Below, one piece after another: positions 8,137 to 16,670 of a stretch of 64,000 bases of DNA (the stretch's first letter is position 1; every line of letters starts with the position of its first letter). The notes beneath the pieces were generated by a model. It was not told where the DNA came from. It worked only from the letters and a program-made list of their open reading frames with translations, and made no database searches. This DNA comes from Paenibacillus_AB hodogayensis (GTDB taxonomy: Bacteria; Bacillota; Bacilli; Paenibacillales; NBRC-103111): assembly GCF_039536325.1 (NCBI RefSeq), contig NZ_BAAAYO010000005.1, positions 186,001 through 250,000 on the forward strand, read 5' to 3'. A program made the translations under genes and the position numbers.

Positions 8137-8829
8137 ATGAGTATCGATCCGAGACTGATGACGCAATTGCTGAGGCTCCAGTTTCAGGCGAACGACCCGC
8201 TTTCTCCGCGGAACTCGGCCGCTTCGGATACAGGAGATTTTTCCGCGTTGCTGGAAACGTTCCTGGATGAACAAATGATGAATGCGGGAAAAAGGGAAGC
8301 GGCGCCGGTAACCTGGTCGTCTGGCTTACCCGCTTCCACGCTGCCTGCTTCCCTATACGCCGTTACGGGGCCGGTACGCAATCAGCCTCGTCCGCCGATC
8401 GGACCGGCGAAGCCAAACGTATACGATCCGCTTGTGAACGAAGCGTCCGCCCGGCACGGGATAGAGCCGGAGCTGGTAAAGGCAGTTATTCAATCCGAGT
8501 CCTCGTTCAATCCGTATGCGGTTTCCTCGGCTGGAGCCAAAGGATTAATGCAGCTGATGGACGAGACGGGAGCGAGCGTGGGCGTGAAAAATCCGTTCGA
8601 TCCGGCTCAAAATATCGAGGGAGGCACCCGGTATTTGGCTGGCCTGCTCCGCAAATACGACGGCAACGAAGCGGTGGCGCTGGCCGCCTACAACGCCGGA
8701 CCGGGCCGGGTGGATCGGCTCGGCATCCGTACCGACGCCGCGTTGGAAGACAAGCTCCACCTGCTTCCCGCGGAAACGCAGCGTTACGTGCGCAAGGTGC
8801 TGGACCGGAAGCAGCAGTACGGAGAATAA
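8137..8829 (+). CDS. Lytic transglycosylase (SLT domain)
   Basis: 230 residues. Cleaves peptidoglycan glycan strands, leaving 1,6-anhydromuramyl ends. The SLT domain occupies about residues 95-220: catalytic Glu in IQSESSFNPYAVS, then GAKGLMQLM, then ALAAYNAGPGRVDR. The first 85 residues are a variable linker without a recognisable signal peptide, as in related Bacillales proteins, so the export route is unclear. The alternative ATG at 8119 has no better ribosome binding site; neither start is strongly supported. A strong terminator follows. Confidence 0.88.
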   Translation: MSIDPRLMTQLLRLQFQANDPLSPRNSAASDTGDFSALLETFLDEQMMNAGKREAAPVTWSSGLPASTLPASLYAVTGPVRNQPRPPIGPAKPNVYDPLVNEASARHGIEPELVKAVIQSESSFNPYAVSSAGAKGLMQLMDETGASVGVKNPFDPAQNIEGGTRYLAGLLRKYDGNEAVALAAYNAGPGRVDRLGIRTDAALEDKLHLLPAETQRYVRKVLDRKQQYGE

Positions 8830-8898
8830 CCGTTCGCTGTTCTGGCTTTCCCAAGGGAAGGAAAATGAATGGAAACGGCATCGGCCTTTACGGCCTCG

Positions 8899-8942
8899 AA
8901 CGATCAATGCGGCTGGCGACACCGCATTGATCGTCTTTTTTG
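8899..8942 (+). terminator. Strong intrinsic terminator after the lytic transglycosylase gene
   Basis: Perfect 13-bp stem ACGATCAATGCGG/CCGCATTGATCGT with a 9-base loop, then a T run. Confidence 0.93.
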
Positions 8943-9035
8943 CAATTTCATTTTGGAGGGGGCGGAATTTTTGTCTTTGTCCTTCTTTTGTCGTACGGAA
9001 CGAATAAGCTTATAGAATAAAGGAGCTTTGTCATC

Positions 9036-10181
9036 ATGTACTATTTCGATCATGCGGCGACAACGCCCCCGTACGAAGAAGTCGTCCAGACCGTTGCCGA
9101 GGTGATGGGAAGCCATTTCGGCAATCCGTCTTCGATTCACGGCCTCGGGCTCCAAGCCGAGAGGCTTGTCGGCAAAGCGCGGGAAGCGGTAGCCCGGCTG
9201 CTGCATGTATTGCCCGAGGAGATCGTGTTCACGTCCGGGGGGACGGAAAGCAACAATATGGCGATCGTCGGAGCTGCGCTGCATTATGCCGGAAGGGGAA
9301 AGCACCTGGTGACGAGCGAGTTGGAGCACCCTTCCGTATACGAATGCTTTCGTTATTTGGAGCGCATCGGCTATGAGGTGACGTACGTGAAGCCGAACGG
9401 CTCCGGACAATTGTCGGCTCGCGAAGTGCTTGCCGCCGTCCGCCAAGATACGATACTGGTCAGCGTGATGCACGTCAACAACGAGATCGGCGCGATCCAG
9501 CCAGTCGCCGAGATTGGCGAGGGGCTGCGCGAGTTTCCGCGTACGCTGTTTCACGTGGACGCCGTGCAAAGCGTCGGCAAGCTTCCGGTAAAGCCGGGCG
9601 AATGGGGCGTCGATCTGTTATCGGTATCGGGCCACAAATTTCGCGGCCCAAGGGGCTCCGGCCTGCTGTACAAGCGCAAAGGCATCGCGCTGCAGCCGCT
9701 ATTGATCGGCGGCGGGCAGGAGGCCGGAGCGCGCTCCGGTACGGAAAACGTCCCTGCCATGGTCGGAATGGCCAAGGCGCTGCGGCTTACGATGGAGCGT
9801 CGCGAAAGCGACGCGCAGCGAATGGCGGGGTTACGGGAACGGCTTTTGACCCATATTAAGGCTATACCGGGTCTCGTGTACAACGGCTCGGACCGTGAGG
9901 CGGATATGGCGCCGCATATTATCGGATTTTCGGCTCCGGGCATTAAGCCGGAGGTTGTCGTTCATGCGCTCGAGGAGCACCATATATACATTTCGACCAA
10001 GTCCGCTTGCTCGTCGGGTATTGACCGGCCGAGCCGCATTTTGCTTGCGCTCGGGGCGGACGGGGAGCGGGCTGCGAGCGGGCTGCGTATTAGCTTGTCC
10101 CCTGAACACGATACGTCGTCGGTCGACGTTGTCGGAAGGACGCTCGGACAGATTATGGAGAAGTTGGGGAGGTTCCGGTGA
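9036..10181 (+). CDS. Cysteine desulfurase, NifS/IscS family (thiI partner)
   Basis: PLP enzyme that converts cysteine to alanine and passes persulfide sulfur to an acceptor. 381 residues. N-terminus YFDHAATTPP is the family hallmark; the PLP lysine is K201 in SGHKFRGPRG; the sulfur-carrying cysteine is C325 in STKSACSSG. It overlaps thiI by 4 bases, the same pairing as nifZ-thiI in B. subtilis, so its likely job is supplying sulfur for 4-thiouridine in tRNA. The ribosome binding site AAGGAG is well placed. Confidence 0.95.
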   Translation: MYYFDHAATTPPYEEVVQTVAEVMGSHFGNPSSIHGLGLQAERLVGKAREAVARLLHVLPEEIVFTSGGTESNNMAIVGAALHYAGRGKHLVTSELEHPSVYECFRYLERIGYEVTYVKPNGSGQLSAREVLAAVRQDTILVSVMHVNNEIGAIQPVAEIGEGLREFPRTLFHVDAVQSVGKLPVKPGEWGVDLLSVSGHKFRGPRGSGLLYKRKGIALQPLLIGGGQEAGARSGTENVPAMVGMAKALRLTMERRESDAQRMAGLRERLLTHIKAIPGLVYNGSDREADMAPHIIGFSAPGIKPEVVVHALEEHHIYISTKSACSSGIDRPSRILLALGADGERAASGLRISLSPEHDTSSVDVVGRTLGQIMEKLGRFR

Positions 10182-11383
10182 AAACAGACGTCATCTTGCT
10201 TCGCTTCGGCGAAATTATGCTTAAAGGAAGAAACCGGGCCCGGTTTGAAAACCAGATGATTCAACAAATCAAGCGGGTCTTGAGGCCGCTTCCGCGCGCG
10301 GAGCTGCTGAAGGAGTCGCACGGCCGCATGTACGTGCAGTTGAATGGAGAGGATTACGAGGAAGCGGCGGTTGCGCTGGGCAAAGTGTTCGGGCTTAGCT
10401 CGTTCAGTCCGACCGTCAAAGCCGCCTCCGAGCTGTCGGCCCTCCAGAATGCGGTGCTGCAGGAGATGGAGCGGCAGCCGGCCAAACCGGGTACGTTCAA
10501 GGTCAGCGTTCGCCGGGTCAATAAGGAGTTTCCGTACGATACGTACGAGATGCACCGGCTGCTGGGCGGCCATGTGCTGGAGCATTATCCGGAAATCCGG
10601 GTGGACGTGCACGACCCCGAGGTCGAGCTGTTCGTGGAAATCCGCAATCACGAGTCGTTCGTCTATTCGCAAAAGCGGCCGGGTCCGGGAGGTTTCCCGC
10701 TCGGCAGCAACGGCAAGGCGATGCTGATGCTTTCCGGCGGAATCGACAGTCCGGTAGCCGGATGGTATGCGATGAAGCGGGGCTTGCGCATCGAGGCCGT
10801 TCATTTTCACAGCTACCCGTATACGAGCGAGAGGGCTAAGCAGAAAGTCGTCGATCTGACGAGGGCGTTGGCCGATTATGCCGGCTCGATTCATCTCCAT
10901 CTCGTTCCGTTCACCGAAATTCAAACCCGGCTGAAGGAGTCGTGCCGCGACAATCTGATCATTACGCTGATGCGGCGGGCGATGTTCCGAATTACCGAGC
11001 AGATAGCGCACAAGCGCGACGCCCTGGCGATTGTCACTGGCGAAAGCCTTGGACAAGTGGCGAGCCAGACGCTCGCCAATATGAACGTGATCGGGCGCGC
11101 GGCCACGCTGCCGGTGCTCCGTCCGCTTGTTATGATGGATAAACAGGAGATTATTCCGGTCGCCGAGCAGATCAACACGTTCAACCTGTCTATCCTGCCT
11201 TACGAGGATTGCTGTACGCTGTTCGTGCCGGACTCCCCTTCGACGAATCCGAGCCTGAAGGTCGTGGAGCGTCAGGAGCAATGGATGGACTGGCTGCCGG
11301 AGGCGATCCGCGAAGCGGTCGAAAAGACCGAGCTGGTGCTGATCAAGCCTGACGACAAAACCGATGAGGACCGCCTGTTTTGA
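10178..11383 (+). CDS. thiI: tRNA 4-thiouridine(8) synthase ThiI
   Basis: Uses ATP and persulfide sulfur to thiolate U8 of tRNA. 401 residues, GTG start overlapping the stop of the desulfurase gene by 4 bases. N-terminal ferredoxin-like/THUMP region (about 1-165), then the PP-loop ATPase motif LSGGIDSPVAGW (about 184-195). ESLGQVASQTLANM and YEDCCTLF are conserved AANH-domain segments. The rhodanese domain of E. coli ThiI is absent, as is usual in Bacillales, so sulfur must come from the adjacent desulfurase. Confidence 0.96.
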   Translation: MKTDVILLRFGEIMLKGRNRARFENQMIQQIKRVLRPLPRAELLKESHGRMYVQLNGEDYEEAAVALGKVFGLSSFSPTVKAASELSALQNAVLQEMERQPAKPGTFKVSVRRVNKEFPYDTYEMHRLLGGHVLEHYPEIRVDVHDPEVELFVEIRNHESFVYSQKRPGPGGFPLGSNGKAMLMLSGGIDSPVAGWYAMKRGLRIEAVHFHSYPYTSERAKQKVVDLTRALADYAGSIHLHLVPFTEIQTRLKESCRDNLIITLMRRAMFRITEQIAHKRDALAIVTGESLGQVASQTLANMNVIGRAATLPVLRPLVMMDKQEIIPVAEQINTFNLSILPYEDCCTLFVPDSPSTNPSLKVVERQEQWMDWLPEAIREAVEKTELVLIKPDDKTDEDRLF

Positions 11384-11508
11384 ACGTATAGATGAAACTT
11401 CGCGCGATTCGGGCCGTATGGCAAAGAGTGGCGAATTTCCATGCAGGCCGATTGAACGGGGCGGCTACCGTCCCGTACATATAATACGTACAGGCAGGAG
11501 GAAAGGTC

Positions 11509-12180
11509 ATGCTGGATTGGTTTTTATTATTTTTGCAAATCATGCTGATCAACATCGTGCTGAGCGGAGACAACGCCGTCGTTATTGCCCTGGCCAGTAA
11601 AAATTTGCCGCTGCACCAGCGCAAGCAGGCAATCTGGTGGGGAGCGTTCGGCGCCATCGGACTGCGTCTCGTTCTGACCGTAATCGCGGTTTACCTGCTG
11701 TCCGTCCCGTATATCCAAGCCGCCGGCTCGCTGCTGCTGCTCTGGATCGCCATCAAGCTGCTGGCGGATGACGACAGCCATGCTCATGTGAAGGAAGCGT
11801 CCTCGCTTGGCAAGGCGATCTGGACGATTATCGTAGCCGACCTGGTGATGAGTTTGGACAACGTGCTGGCAATCGCGGCGAAGGCGCAAGGCGACGTTTC
11901 CGTGATCATCCTCGGTGTCGGCTTGAGCATTCCGATCATTATATGGGGAAGCACCCTGGTCGTTACTCTGCTGAACAAGTTTCCGATTTTCGTTTATGCC
12001 GGGGCTGGCATTCTCGGCTATACCGCCGGCGAGATGTTCGTCAGCGATAAGAAGATGCAGCAGTACGTACTGCATCATAACGACACCGCCCACTGGTCGA
12101 TTCCGGTCGTGACGACGATCGTGGTCATTGCCGCCGGATTTATTTGGAAAAAAGCGAATGCGGCCGGCAAGCCGGCGTAA
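11509..12180 (+). CDS. TerC-family integral membrane protein (YjbE-like)
   Basis: 223 residues, about seven transmembrane segments. The two TerC signature motifs with membrane-embedded Asp are present: LSGDNAVVIALAS (about 19-31) and MSLDNVLAIAA (about 112-122). In Bacillus, TerC paralogs (YceF, YkoY, YjbE) are linked to manganese efflux and metalation of exported proteins; which one this matches cannot be told here. AGGAGG is 7 bases before the ATG. No yybP-ykoY manganese riboswitch is seen upstream. Transcribed alone. Confidence 0.9.
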   Translation: MLDWFLLFLQIMLINIVLSGDNAVVIALASKNLPLHQRKQAIWWGAFGAIGLRLVLTVIAVYLLSVPYIQAAGSLLLLWIAIKLLADDDSHAHVKEASSLGKAIWTIIVADLVMSLDNVLAIAAKAQGDVSVIILGVGLSIPIIIWGSTLVVTLLNKFPIFVYAGAGILGYTAGEMFVSDKKMQQYVLHHNDTAHWSIPVVTTIVVIAAGFIWKKANAAGKPA

Positions 12181-12220
12181 AGACGAAATCGCGCATATTC
12201 CATCCAACCGTTCGGTTCTC

Positions 12221-12256
12221 AACAGCCTTCGCCCTTTGCGGCGAAGGCTGTTTTGT
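12221..12256 (+). terminator. Terminator after the TerC gene
   Basis: AACAGCCTTCGCC pairs with GGCGAAGGCTGTT around a 6-base loop and is followed by TTTTG. Confidence 0.88.
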
Positions 12257-12361
12257 CGTCGGTGCGGCAAATGCCGGAAGGGCGATTGCGGATGTAACCT
12301 TTTGCAGACGAGTTCGTCTATAATGAGGGAGAATCGTTAAGAATCGGAAAGGGGTTCGGGA

Positions 12362-14758
12362 GTGGATATTCGGTACTCGGCGCAGGCCTTGCTGGCCCGT
12401 TGGATCAAACTGGCGCTTGTGATCGCCATGCTATCGGCAGCGTTTGCCGTCTTGGGGGAAACCAAGGCGCACGCAGCCAAACTGCCGCTCGATATTATGA
12501 TCGAGCAAGGCTTCGACGGCAAGTTGAAGGAAGGGAAATGGGCGCCTGTCAAAATGACGGTCACCAATCCCGGCGACGACGTGTCGGGGGATTTGACGAT
12601 CCAGATGACCGGAGACGACGGCAAAAACATCGTATTTGCCAAACACGTCGATTTGCCCCGGCAAAGCACCAAAATCGTCTGGTTTACGATTCCGGGAAAA
12701 TCGTTGAACCAAAACAACAACAAGGTTTTGTTTTACGACAAGTCGGTGGACAAGGGAGAGCCGCTCCCTTTCTCGCAAGAGAAAGTCTCGATCCAATCCC
12801 GGCCGGTTCCTCCGGGAACGTTGGTCGTCGGTATTTTGGCGAGGGATCCCGACACGCTTAATTTTTTGTCGCTGCTTAACCAGAAAGGCTATCAGATCCA
12901 GACGACGCAGCTGACTGCGGGCGACTTCCCCTGGGAATCGGGGATGCTGGACGGGCTGGACGTGATCGCGCTGAACGATACGGCCGGCGACGCTTTGAAG
13001 CCGGAGCACGTCAAGGGCATACAGGATTGGGTCGAACGTGGCGGCAAGCTAGTTCTGGCCGGAGGGGCGGGCTACGCGAAGACCGCATCGGGCTTTGCCG
13101 AGCTGTCGCCGGTGACGGTCGGCGGTACGGCAACCGTGTCGGCTTTGCCGGAATTCGTTCAAGCCGCAGGCCGGGAACTGGCGCTGAACGGAACGCTTAC
13201 CGTGTCGAAGGGTACGGTCAAGTCCGGGGATACGCTGTTTGCCGAGAACGGTATTCCGCTCGTCGTCAGCGCTCCGCGCGGAGGAGGCTCGATTACATAT
13301 GTCGCCTATGATCTGGCCAGCCAGCCGCTAGCTTCGTGGAGCGGCAACCCGACCATATGGGAACGCATCCTGTACGGGTCGATCGCGCCGGCGTCAAGCG
13401 CCAACCAGCGTTACAGCCAACAGGACGGCTTGTGGGAGGTCAGCAACGCGCTGGAAGTATTCCCGCAGCTGGTTCCTCCCGCCTACGGCATCCTGACGCT
13501 GCTGTTTCTAGCTTATGCCATCGTTGTCGCTCCGGCGCTGTACGCTTTGCTGAAAAGGCTGGACCGCCGGGAGTGGGCTTGGTTTATCATCCCCGTGATC
13601 GCGATCGTGATGAGCCTCGGCATTTATGGCATTGGCGCCTCCGGTCGCAGCTCCACGCTGGCCCAGACGTTGGCGATTAACGAGCTGTCGGGCGCGGGCG
13701 GAGGAACGAGACTTGAGGCTTCCTCGGTATTCGTCCCGAGCGGCGGAAATTACAAGCTCGAATGGGACGGCAGACGGAACGTCACGCCGATGATGAACAA
13801 TAACGGACGGGCTATTCAGAATGGCAAGCCAGATATGATTCTCCGCTCGGAAGCGGACAAAACCTCCGTCGATTTCCTTAACGTGCCATACTGGTCGATG
13901 CGCAAAGTGTTCTTGGCCAAGGAAACGATGGCCGGGCCGGCACAATTCGATTATACGATTCGCTTCGACGCAGCGGGCGCCAAGGGCGAAGTGGTGAACA
14001 AGACAAACCAGGATCTATACGAAGCCGGTGTGCTGATCGGCGGACAGTGGTTTCGGATCGGCGATTTGCGGGCCGGCGAGAAGAAGGCGTACCAGATATC
14101 GCTCGGCAGCACCGTATTTATGCAGGACAGCCAGTGGGGCAGCTATATTTTCCCATATTCCGGAAATCGGGATCAAATGTCGAGAGAACGCTCTTTGCTG
14201 AACAGCTACTCGTTAAGCAGAATGGCTTCCAGGCAGAACAGCCAGCAGCTCGACATGTATATTCTCGGCTATGCGAAGACGAGCGGAAAGCTGTTTAAAG
14301 TCGACGGCGTCCCGGTTCAGTCGGAGCAGACTGAGCTGTTGATCCAGCCGATTCAGCCAGATTATTTACAAGGTGACCGGCTGTTCATTCCGCCGGGCGT
14401 CATTATGCCGTTTGTGGAGACGAGCAACGTTGCGAATATGAGCTCGTATTATAACGGCGGCATCGATATGGGCAGCGGCGATATGACGCTGAAATTCCTG
14501 CTCCCCGAGAGGTCGAACTGGCAGTACGAGAAGCTGACGCTCTCCATGGCCGTGGCGCATCAGTTCAAGATCGAGCTGTGGAACGGCAATAAGCAGGATT
14601 GGGAAAGCTTGCCTGCCGGAGAAGCCGTTCTGGAAGGCCGGCAGTTGAAAGACGCCCTATCCGGCGGAAACGGCATTCGGCTGAAGGTGACGAATAGTCA
14701 AAACGCCGGCCGCTACACGTATCCGACCTTGAGCGCGGAAGGAGCTGTCAAGCGATGA
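12362..14758 (+). CDS. Large exported, membrane-anchored protein at the head of the ABC/MoxR cluster
   Basis: 798 residues. GTG start with AAAGGGG upstream. Signal peptide about 15-40, ending in AHA-A. Residues about 45-145 look like a beta-sandwich (VKMTVTNPGDDVSGDLTIQ). About 155-330 resemble a flavodoxin/GATase-like fold (LVVGILARD...LDVIALND...WVERGGKLVLAGGAG). Two membrane helices at about 373-395 and 403-425 are followed by a 370-residue extracytoplasmic part. Not assigned to a named family. Its stop overlaps the start of the ABC ATPase by 4 bases, so it is probably a partner of that exporter. Confidence 0.8.
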   Translation: MDIRYSAQALLARWIKLALVIAMLSAAFAVLGETKAHAAKLPLDIMIEQGFDGKLKEGKWAPVKMTVTNPGDDVSGDLTIQMTGDDGKNIVFAKHVDLPRQSTKIVWFTIPGKSLNQNNNKVLFYDKSVDKGEPLPFSQEKVSIQSRPVPPGTLVVGILARDPDTLNFLSLLNQKGYQIQTTQLTAGDFPWESGMLDGLDVIALNDTAGDALKPEHVKGIQDWVERGGKLVLAGGAGYAKTASGFAELSPVTVGGTATVSALPEFVQAAGRELALNGTLTVSKGTVKSGDTLFAENGIPLVVSAPRGGGSITYVAYDLASQPLASWSGNPTIWERILYGSIAPASSANQRYSQQDGLWEVSNALEVFPQLVPPAYGILTLLFLAYAIVVAPALYALLKRLDRREWAWFIIPVIAIVMSLGIYGIGASGRSSTLAQTLAINELSGAGGGTRLEASSVFVPSGGNYKLEWDGRRNVTPMMNNNGRAIQNGKPDMILRSEADKTSVDFLNVPYWSMRKVFLAKETMAGPAQFDYTIRFDAAGAKGEVVNKTNQDLYEAGVLIGGQWFRIGDLRAGEKKAYQISLGSTVFMQDSQWGSYIFPYSGNRDQMSRERSLLNSYSLSRMASRQNSQQLDMYILGYAKTSGKLFKVDGVPVQSEQTELLIQPIQPDYLQGDRLFIPPGVIMPFVETSNVANMSSYYNGGIDMGSGDMTLKFLLPERSNWQYEKLTLSMAVAHQFKIELWNGNKQDWESLPAGEAVLEGRQLKDALSGGNGIRLKVTNSQNAGRYTYPTLSAEGAVKR

Positions 14759-15681
14759 TCGAGATTCAGGGACTTACCAAAAAGTACGGCTCCTTCACGG
14801 CGCTGGACCATCTCAACATGTCGATCGAAAAAGGGACGGTTTTCGGCTTTGTCGGTCCGAACGGCGCGGGCAAGTCGACGACGATGTCGATATTGGCTAC
14901 GCTGCTGCTGCCGACGTCCGGAACGGCCAAGGTCGGCGGATACGAGGTAACCGAGCATCCGCAGGAGGTTCGCAGGCTGATCGGCTATATGCCGGACTTC
15001 TTCGGAGTGTACGATAATTTCAAGACGACCGAATATTTGGATTTTTACGGAGCCAGCTACGGCATCTCCCGGCCGGAACGACTGAAGCTGATTCCGCAGC
15101 TGCTGGAATTGGTCAATCTGAGCGAGAAAGCGGACTTTTATGTCGACTCCTTATCGCGCGGAATGAAGCAGCGTCTATGTCTGGCGCGCAGCCTCGTCCA
15201 TGACCCGGAACTGCTTATTCTGGATGAGCCGGCCTCCGGCCTCGATCCGCGGGCGCGCATCGAGATGCGGGAAATATTGAAGGAGCTCAAGACGATGGGC
15301 AAGACGATTATTATATCGTCGCATATATTGCCCGAGCTTGCGGAGATGGTCGACGAGATCGGAGTCATCGAGAACGGCGTGCTGCTGGCGCAAGGAAAAG
15401 TCAACGACATCCAGGACAAGATGCGAGCCAACCGGGTGCTGCATATCCGGTTGATGGAGCGCGAGGCCGAGGCAGTCGCTTTCCTGAAGGAGCTGCCGCT
15501 CATCTCGCTCGTGCTGCATGACGAGCTGGGCGTGCACGTTCACTTCGGCGGACGCGACGAAGAACAGTGGGAGCTGCTGAAGATGCTCGTATCCGGAGGA
15601 TACAAGGTACTTGCTTTCAACGAAGCGCAGACCGATCTGGAAGACGTGTTTTTGGAAATAACGAAAGGGGTGCGCAAATGA
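14755..15681 (+). CDS. ABC transporter ATP-binding protein (ABC-2 exporter type)
   Basis: 308 residues. Walker A GPNGAGKST (about 34-42), signature LSRGMKQRL, Walker B LLILDEPASGLDP and the switch His in ISSHILPEL are all intact, so it should hydrolyse ATP. The C-terminal extension (about 215-308) is typical of ABC-2 exporters. It overlaps both neighbours by 4 bases (ATGA), giving a tightly coupled trio with the preceding membrane protein and the following permease. Confidence 0.95.
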   Translation: MIEIQGLTKKYGSFTALDHLNMSIEKGTVFGFVGPNGAGKSTTMSILATLLLPTSGTAKVGGYEVTEHPQEVRRLIGYMPDFFGVYDNFKTTEYLDFYGASYGISRPERLKLIPQLLELVNLSEKADFYVDSLSRGMKQRLCLARSLVHDPELLILDEPASGLDPRARIEMREILKELKTMGKTIIISSHILPELAEMVDEIGVIENGVLLAQGKVNDIQDKMRANRVLHIRLMEREAEAVAFLKELPLISLVLHDELGVHVHFGGRDEEQWELLKMLVSGGYKVLAFNEAQTDLEDVFLEITKGVRK

Positions 15682-16538
15682 GCTGGTTGCAAAAGTGGAG
15701 TAACCCGGTACTCGAAAAAGAGTTCCGTCTGCGCATGCGCACGATCCGCTCGCCGCTTTCGCTGCTTGCTTATCTGGTCGTCATCGGCTTGCTGGCATTC
15801 GGCTACATCTACATCATCATGCACGACCGCGGCGGGCGCGGCTTTACGCCGGACAACAGCCGGATGCTTTTCTATTTTTTGAGCGGAGCTCAACTTGTAC
15901 TCGTCTGCTTCATGGCGCCGGGCTTGACTGCCGGCGTCATAAGCGGGGAGCGGGAGAAGCAGACGTTGAATATTTTGCTGACGACCCAGCAAAGCTCTAC
16001 CACGATTATATTAAGCAAGCTGTTCTCCGCGCTCAGCTTTATGTTTCTGATCGTGTTCGCCACGCTTCCGGTGTATAGCATCGTTTTCCTGTTCGGGGGC
16101 ATATCGCCGGCTCAGCTTGTGGCGGTGTTCGGGTTTTACGTGCTGGTCATGGTCGCGCTCGGATCGCTGGGCGTGCTGTTCTCGACTTTGCTCAAGAAAA
16201 CGGTCGTATCGCTGATCGTGACATACGGGGTCGGACTGTTTCTGTACGTATTCGTCGGTCTGGCCGCCGTGTTCATCATGACGGTATCGAACGGGCAGCT
16301 GCGGGAGGTATCCGGCATGCTTGTCAGCATCAACCCGCTGGCGGCGATGATCAGCATCTTCGAGCCTAACTTTTCCGGAGAATTTTTTCGCAACAGATGG
16401 GAAGGCGTCCAGCTGTGGCATGTGTTCGTTCCGTTTCATTTGATCTTGTCCGCCGTCGCGGTCATGCTGTCGATCCGGTTTTTGCGGCCGCGGCTGAACA
16501 AGCGGGAGCATCTGGGGAGGCTGGAGCGGGAGAGCTGA
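15678..16538 (+). CDS. ABC transporter permease (ABC-2 family)
   Basis: 286 residues with six membrane segments. N-terminus WLQKWSNPVLEKEFRLRMR is a cytoplasmic coupling segment, and the motif SGEREKQTLNILLTT following the second helix is the ABC-2 permease hallmark. The ATG at 15678 overlaps the ATPase stop by 4 bases. The substrate cannot be inferred from sequence. Confidence 0.93.
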   Translation: MSWLQKWSNPVLEKEFRLRMRTIRSPLSLLAYLVVIGLLAFGYIYIIMHDRGGRGFTPDNSRMLFYFLSGAQLVLVCFMAPGLTAGVISGEREKQTLNILLTTQQSSTTIILSKLFSALSFMFLIVFATLPVYSIVFLFGGISPAQLVAVFGFYVLVMVALGSLGVLFSTLLKKTVVSLIVTYGVGLFLYVFVGLAAVFIMTVSNGQLREVSGMLVSINPLAAMISIFEPNFSGEFFRNRWEGVQLWHVFVPFHLILSAVAVMLSIRFLRPRLNKREHLGRLERES

Positions 16539-16670
16539 GCTCCCGCAAGCCCGGTGCAGCGCATGCGCCGAGGGGAATCCGGTAAATGAAACAACCGTTA
16601 GGCACGAAGCGGAAGGGTACGGGGCGACGGAGAAACGTAAAGCGCCGTTCGCGAAAGGAGTGGTCGTGTC

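Noticed and set aside
9036..10181. Naming the desulfurase iscS or nifS
   Set aside because: No isc, suf or nif genes are nearby; the thiI pairing argues for a tRNA-thiolation role, so no symbol was given.
11384..11508. yybP-ykoY manganese riboswitch upstream of the TerC gene
   Set aside because: The conserved riboswitch loops were not found; the gap is only about 125 bases and shows a lone TATAAT (11480-11485) with no matched -35.
12302..12324. Promoter TTGCAG/TATAAT before the 12362 gene
   Set aside because: The spacer is only 11 bases; TATAAT at 12319-12324 may be used with another -35, but none is convincing.
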